64,000 nt of DNA, from NCBI GenBank assembly GCA_029339505.1, contig JAQISU010000118.1:5259501-5323500 (forward strand), in the 5' to 3' direction. Position numbers and translations under genes: made by a program. The notes beneath the pieces are model-generated. The model was not told the origin of the DNA, searched no databases, and saw only the letters and a program-made list of their open reading frames with translations. Below, in pieces: positions 61,270 through 64,000 of this stretch (the stretch's first letter is position 1; the number at the start of each line of letters is the position of its first letter). The DNA is from Unio delphinus. Lineage: Eukaryota > Mollusca > Bivalvia > Unionida > Unionidae.

Positions 61270-61298
61270 TATACTATATTTATATAAAAATATAAATA
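61270..61298 (+). promoter_or_regulatory. TATA-like sequence before the 118-aa gene
   Basis: TATACTATATTTATATAAAA and further A/T run right up to the ATG at 61299. Position and composition suggest a core promoter, though it is very close to the start codon. Confidence 0.35.
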
Positions 61299-61655
61299 AT
61301 GGATATCAATGATGTAAATGCTATAATTGCTGAAATCTCAAATTTAAATAATAAAGGAGTATTATTATCTGAAAGTCTTGACGTTGACAAGATTACCTCG
61401 GAATATGAAGATATTGAATATCTGTCTAGTAAGGGTCGTTATGTTTTACCTAGGATGTACAGGCTCGTGAAAGGAATTCAAAAATCCATTAATGGTTGTT
61501 TGTACGGTAACGACATTAATTTATTTATAACGCTATTTAGCACCGTTGAAGCAATACGTCAAAAGCTTGGCCAAGAATATCAAAAACGAGCTGAAATTGG
61601 TTCTAAAGTTCGTGATCTTAGAAAAATGTTAAACGAGGAGCGACCCGTATCTTAA
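61299..61655 (+). CDS. Unknown helical protein, 118 aa
   Basis: ATG start, complete, with virus-like codon use. The sequence is mostly helical with heptad-like spacing near the end (AIRQKLGQEYQKRAEIGSKV), so a coiled coil is possible. I recognise no family. It converges on the 92-aa gene, with an A/T-rich gap (61656-61747) that contains AATAAA-like signals on both strands. Confidence 0.65.
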   Translation: MDINDVNAIIAEISNLNNKGVLLSESLDVDKITSEYEDIEYLSSKGRYVLPRMYRLVKGIQKSINGCLYGNDINLFITLFSTVEAIRQKLGQEYQKRAEIGSKVRDLRKMLNEERPVS

Positions 61656-61747
61656 CCACGTGAGTGTTACTAAAAAATAATATAGGCTTTCGTAAATAAT
61701 TTAAATAATTTATTTATTTTTTTTTTTAGCGTTTTTTGTAACACTTG

Positions 61748-62026
61748 TTACATAGGATTTTCTCCTGAAAGGATACTCATCAGTCTGGACTTGCTCATGC
61801 AGTTATGTGCATAATGGATGATCTGGTCGTAGTAGCAAGTAATCACCGCGACGCCTCCATTTTCACGTAATTGTTCTTGTTGCCGCGTCGTTAACACAAA
61901 TCGTTCATCGCCATTCTCAGATATTACAATTCTGAAATCCCCAGCGATGTTATTTCTGAAACACTCGCGGATAGCGTCGTACAGTTTAACCCTGTCGAAG
62001 ATGAATACGTTAGCTTGATGGTACAT
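61748..62026 (-). CDS. Unknown 92-aa protein resembling the polymerase N-terminal region
   Basis: ATG start at 62026. The N-terminal part, DRVKLYDAIRECF followed by FRIVISENGD, resembles residues 93-130 of the polymerase fusion (DRTILGKIRECF, then FRIIDED), so the two may share a small domain. The rest (ETTRQQEQL-like, then VAVITCYYDQIIHYAH) is unfamiliar. It diverges from the 330-aa gene across a spacer that holds two tandem copies of TTATTTAATAACTAAG. Confidence 0.6.
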   Translation of the reverse strand: MYHQANVFIFDRVKLYDAIRECFRNNIAGDFRIVISENGDERFVLTTRQQEQLRENGGVAVITCYYDQIIHYAHNCMSKSRLMSILSGENPM

Positions 62027-62119
62027 TATTTAATAACTAAGTTATTTAATAACTAAGCTTTTAATTATGATGGAAACCCTCCGGATTTCACATTTGAAAA
62101 TTTAGTTCACAATCAATAT
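62027..62119. promoter_or_regulatory. Divergent spacer with a tandem 16-bp repeat
   Basis: Two adjacent copies of TTATTTAATAACTAAG (about 62026-62057) lie between divergent start codons. They could be a bidirectional promoter element; no direct evidence. Confidence 0.35.
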
Positions 62120-63112
62120 ATGGTTGGTGAATCGCTTACAACTAAATTAGCCCGAGAGCGGCTAGCAGCAATTAAAAAGTTTATACCGGTTCGAGACAGA
62201 CTTCGCGAGAAACTTCAACAACGACAACAAGCGCAGACTGACTTTTCTGTGTCAAGTGAACAACTGTTTACTCCGATAACAAGTGCGACCAAAGATGTGA
62301 AAACAGCAACTGAACGAGCAATATACGGAGATATTCCTAAGGAAGGCAAGCGACGAGAAGTGCCTGTTCTTGGTGTGCTTGAAAAGATAGCAGCAGAGAC
62401 CGGACAAACACGCGCAGGGATACAACAGTTATCCAGTGATATAAAAACTCAGCGCGACTATGAACAACTAGCTGATATTGATGATGAAACTCAAAGAGTT
62501 TCCACTCCTGAACCACAACCTGTTGATGTCGTCACCCCAAGAGGTGTTTCCTTTATAGACAAACTCACCGAAGGAGCTATAGCAGAAATCAAACGACCTG
62601 AATTAATAAAATCCGAACATTATAAGATTTTTGGAAATTTTGCCGCCCAAAGCTTTCATTCCAGAAAAGACTTTTTAAAAGACGAGTATAAAAACAGTAG
62701 AGTAAGCCGAGATGAATGGGCTGATTGGTTGTATAAAACGAATAAGGGGGTTGGCCGTTTAAATAAAAGAGAATTGGGATATAAAGAATTTAGAAGGGGA
62801 ATTGAAGAGTATGATGAAACTGGTACAACTGAGAAAACAAGCGGAAAAGGATATTCGATTAAAAATCCAAAGGATGTCTTTGACTCTACCGTGACATGCC
62901 CTGGTAACATTCTCAGTGATATATCACGGTTAGAGGTTCTCATCGGAGGGAAACGAGCCGGAAATAACTCCGTCGAGATAATTAACGAGGCCGCTGATAT
63001 CTGTAGACGATTATTTGCTGGTGGTATCATGGACATTAATGTATATCGAGAACTTATTGCTGAATTAGTTGAAAATCACAACGATGAAAATCTTATGGAT
63101 GTAAGCGATTGA
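62120..63112 (+). CDS. Probable virion protein with helical N-terminus, 330 aa
   Basis: The N-terminal 70 residues are charged and probably coiled coil (REKLQQRQQAQ). A Pro-rich linker (STPEPQPVDVVTPRGVS) leads to a middle domain (HYKIFGNFAAQSFHSRKDFL) and to the C-terminal ISRLEVLIGGKRAGNNSVEI then NEAADICRRLFAGGIMD. This tail pattern (Gly-Asn-x-Ser...Asn-Glu...Leu, then Ile...Tyr) is one I associate with conserved proteins of Polinton-like elements, but I cannot name the family. Its place just before the pVI-like and capsid genes suggests a structural or assembly role. Confidence 0.65.
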   Translation: MVGESLTTKLARERLAAIKKFIPVRDRLREKLQQRQQAQTDFSVSSEQLFTPITSATKDVKTATERAIYGDIPKEGKRREVPVLGVLEKIAAETGQTRAGIQQLSSDIKTQRDYEQLADIDDETQRVSTPEPQPVDVVTPRGVSFIDKLTEGAIAEIKRPELIKSEHYKIFGNFAAQSFHSRKDFLKDEYKNSRVSRDEWADWLYKTNKGVGRLNKRELGYKEFRRGIEEYDETGTTEKTSGKGYSIKNPKDVFDSTVTCPGNILSDISRLEVLIGGKRAGNNSVEIINEAADICRRLFAGGIMDINVYRELIAELVENHNDENLMDVSD

Positions 63113-63146
63113 TCACTAATTGAAAAACTACTAGTTTTATAATAAG

Positions 63147-63635
63147 ATGATTATACACTACAACCATGATAAACCCGTAAGCGTCTACGTGGTAAACTCA
63201 CGATTGCCTGTTTATCGCGCGTGGTACGGAGATGGTTTCGGCAATACCATTGCGGGGTTATTTACAAGAATGGCTCCCAAGGTGGCGCCGTTAGCTAAAC
63301 AATTATCAATGAAAGCCATTGATGCTATCCGTGATAAGGGAATCAATTTCGTTGGAAATCTTGCAGGAAAGGCATTTTCTGCCGCGAAAGATAAAATAGC
63401 ATCATTGGTGCGAAAGAAACCACGAATGACTTCGTCATCGATGACTTCGTCATTAGTGCTGCCATCAACTACAGTGATGCCTGCAAAAATCAGCAAAGCA
63501 ATAAATAACGCAGTGGAAGAAAAACTAGCGCAATTGACTTCGTCACCACCGGTAACAGATAGCGCTATCATGAACGCGATAGCAGGAAGTGGTTTGAAAC
63601 AAAAAAGAAATTCGAGGAATTTTCAACGACGATGA
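63147..63635 (+). CDS. Small basic virion protein (adenovirus pVI/pX-like), 162 aa
   Basis: After a short lead the sequence reads YGDGFGNTIAGLFTRMAPKV, an amphipathic Gly-rich helix like the ones at the start of pVI/pX-type minor capsid proteins in adintoviruses and Polintons. Alanine- and lysine-rich helices follow (AGKAFSAAKDKIASL), and the end is very basic (KQKRNSRNFQRR). Such proteins can sit under the capsid, bind DNA or disturb membranes. Assignment is by composition, motif and place directly before the capsid gene. Confidence 0.65.
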   Translation: MIIHYNHDKPVSVYVVNSRLPVYRAWYGDGFGNTIAGLFTRMAPKVAPLAKQLSMKAIDAIRDKGINFVGNLAGKAFSAAKDKIASLVRKKPRMTSSSMTSSLVLPSTTVMPAKISKAINNAVEEKLAQLTSSPPVTDSAIMNAIAGSGLKQKRNSRNFQRR

Positions 63636-63653
63636 TTACAAAGATGAAAATGC

Positions 63654-63694
63654 TAGCGTTAAACTCTTCGAGTTTCACAATTGAAAACGCTAGT
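63654..63694 (+). promoter_or_regulatory. Bulged hairpin just upstream of the capsid gene
   Basis: Inner stem AAACTC/GAGTTT with a TTC loop (63662-63676), outer stem CTAGCGTT/AACGCTAG (63654-63661 with 63687-63694). The structure ends 10 bases before the capsid ATG. It could act in the DNA or in the mRNA leader. Confidence 0.45.
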
Positions 63695-63704
63695 AATGTT
63701 ATAA

Positions 63705-64000
63705 ATGTTTAAACGAACAGCTGATCCCGCGTTAGATATGGAAGCCCCAATGCGCAAGGATGATTCCGTCCGCGATTATCAATACTATTCCTATCATGCA
63801 ATACAACCCGACCTACGATCGCGAATTGAACTTCAAGTTCAAGATACCAGTAAATACTTTTTACCATGTGAAGCATTTATTGAAGTAGAAGGAAAACTTG
63901 TAACAAATGATGCAGCTGATACCCCATATGCAAATGATTCAAATATCCAAGTTGGTTTCGTCAACAACGGTATAATGGCGTTATTTGAAAGTGCAAGATA
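63705..64000 (+). CDS. Major capsid protein (double jelly-roll), N-terminal 98 residues, cut by window
   Basis: The ATG at 63705 opens a frame that runs off the window. After a short charged start it reads DYQYYSYHAIQPDLRSRIEL, QDTSKYFLPCEAFIEVEGKL, then a TPYAND segment and GFVNNGIMALFESARY. The pattern (Tyr-His-x-x-x-Pro, then a beta strand with Pro-x-Glu-Ala, Glu-Gly-Lys-Leu, then Asn-Asn-x-x-Met-x-Leu-Phe) agrees with the N-terminal jelly roll of capsid proteins in Polinton/adintovirus-type elements found in invertebrate genomes. Full proteins of this kind are usually several hundred residues. It follows the pVI-like gene, as expected for a late virion cluster. Confidence 0.75.
   Translation, partial: MFKRTADPALDMEAPMRKDDSVRDYQYYSYHAIQPDLRSRIELQVQDTSKYFLPCEAFIEVEGKLVTNDAADTPYANDSNIQVGFVNNGIMALFESAR

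Larger units (their letters stand above)
59899..61298. other. Non-coding 1.4-kb stretch inside the element
   Basis: No convincing gene; open frames here start with TTG or are random. It holds an AATAAA at about 60067-60072 that could end the upstream transcripts, a 40-bp direct repeat, a tRNA-like segment, a 23-bp inverted repeat and a GC-rich tract (61090-61230) with a CCTTGGG/CCCAAGG hairpin. TATA-like sequence precedes the next ATG. It could be a control region or a host insertion. Confidence 0.6.
52794..64000. mobile_element. Integrated Polinton/adintovirus-like DNA virus element (left part)
   Basis: A gene-dense block whose products are a packaging ATPase, zinc ribbon, PLA2, DDE integrase, family B polymerase-helicase, HNH proteins, small virion protein and capsid protein. 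It starts AGCAGCAGAGAGGG, where the 49-bp host repeat breaks off; AG is the usual first dinucleotide of Polintons. The right end is outside the window, so terminal repeats and target duplication cannot be compared. No adenovirus-type protease is seen in this part. CpG content is visibly higher than in the host introns and nearly all frames are open, both consistent with a recent insertion. Confidence 0.88.

Noticed and set aside
61047..61295. 82-codon frame before the 118-aa viral gene
   Set aside because: It begins with TTG, has no ATG at a sensible place and overlaps a GC-rich structured tract and the TATA-like region.
52794..64000. Adenovirus-type (adenain) cysteine protease and penton protein
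   Set aside because: I looked for them because Polintons and adintoviruses usually have them, but no frame in the window fits. They may lie to the right of 64000.

Overview
The window is nuclear DNA of an animal, probably a mollusc such as a bivalve. It is AT-rich, with short exons split by very long introns packed with minisatellites, SINE and LINE fragments and small DNA transposons. I recognise one host gene. Five exons on the + strand (470-637, 20602-20796, 28157-28335, 40385-40497, 50106-50245) join in frame into 265 codons of a CDKL2-like serine/threonine kinase, from the initiator Met to just past the middle of the kinase domain. Later exons lie beyond the window. The organism call is an inference from gene structure and repeat style; no sequence here names the species.

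Introns 1 to 4 (638-50105) hold no other intact gene that I can see. They contain about thirty tandem arrays with units of 20 to 68 bp. The largest are a 39-bp array (44.7-47.8 kb), a 36-bp array (41.1-42.7 kb), a 52-bp array (37.2-38.7 kb) and a 40-bp array (16.9-18.2 kb). Several arrays grew out of transposons. The 39-bp and 40-bp units are pieces of the C-terminal end of LINE reverse-transcriptase ORFs, and two other arrays are pieces of a tRNA-derived SINE. There are also hAT-type and pogo/Tigger-type non-autonomous elements, a probable solo LTR, a small foldback family, and a decayed LINE at 43.4-44.4 kb.

From 52794 to the right edge the sequence changes character: more CpG, tightly packed ORFs on both strands, genes that touch or overlap. 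This is an integrated Polinton/Maverick- or adintovirus-like DNA virus element, sitting in what is probably intron 5 of the kinase gene. Its left end cuts cleanly into a 49-bp minisatellite. In order it carries a packaging ATPase (-), a zinc-ribbon protein (+), a parvovirus-type phospholipase A2 (+), a retroviral-type integrase (+), a 1285-codon fusion of family B DNA polymerase, SF1 helicase and HNH domain (-), a Cys-rich small protein (+), a NUMOD4/HNH endonuclease (+), a 1.4-kb non-coding stretch with a strong hairpin, two small unknown genes, a probable virion protein (+), a small pVI/pX-like protein (+) and the start of a probable major capsid protein (+) cut off by the window.

The gene set fits a virus life cycle. 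Polymerase and helicase copy the genome, the integrase inserts it, the capsid proteins and ATPase build and fill the particle, and the phospholipase probably helps the particle leave endosomes. Most frames are intact, which suggests a young insertion. The PLA2 frame lacks its own ATG and appears displaced by one base at a T4A9 run, which is either a disabling indel or a -1 frameshift site.
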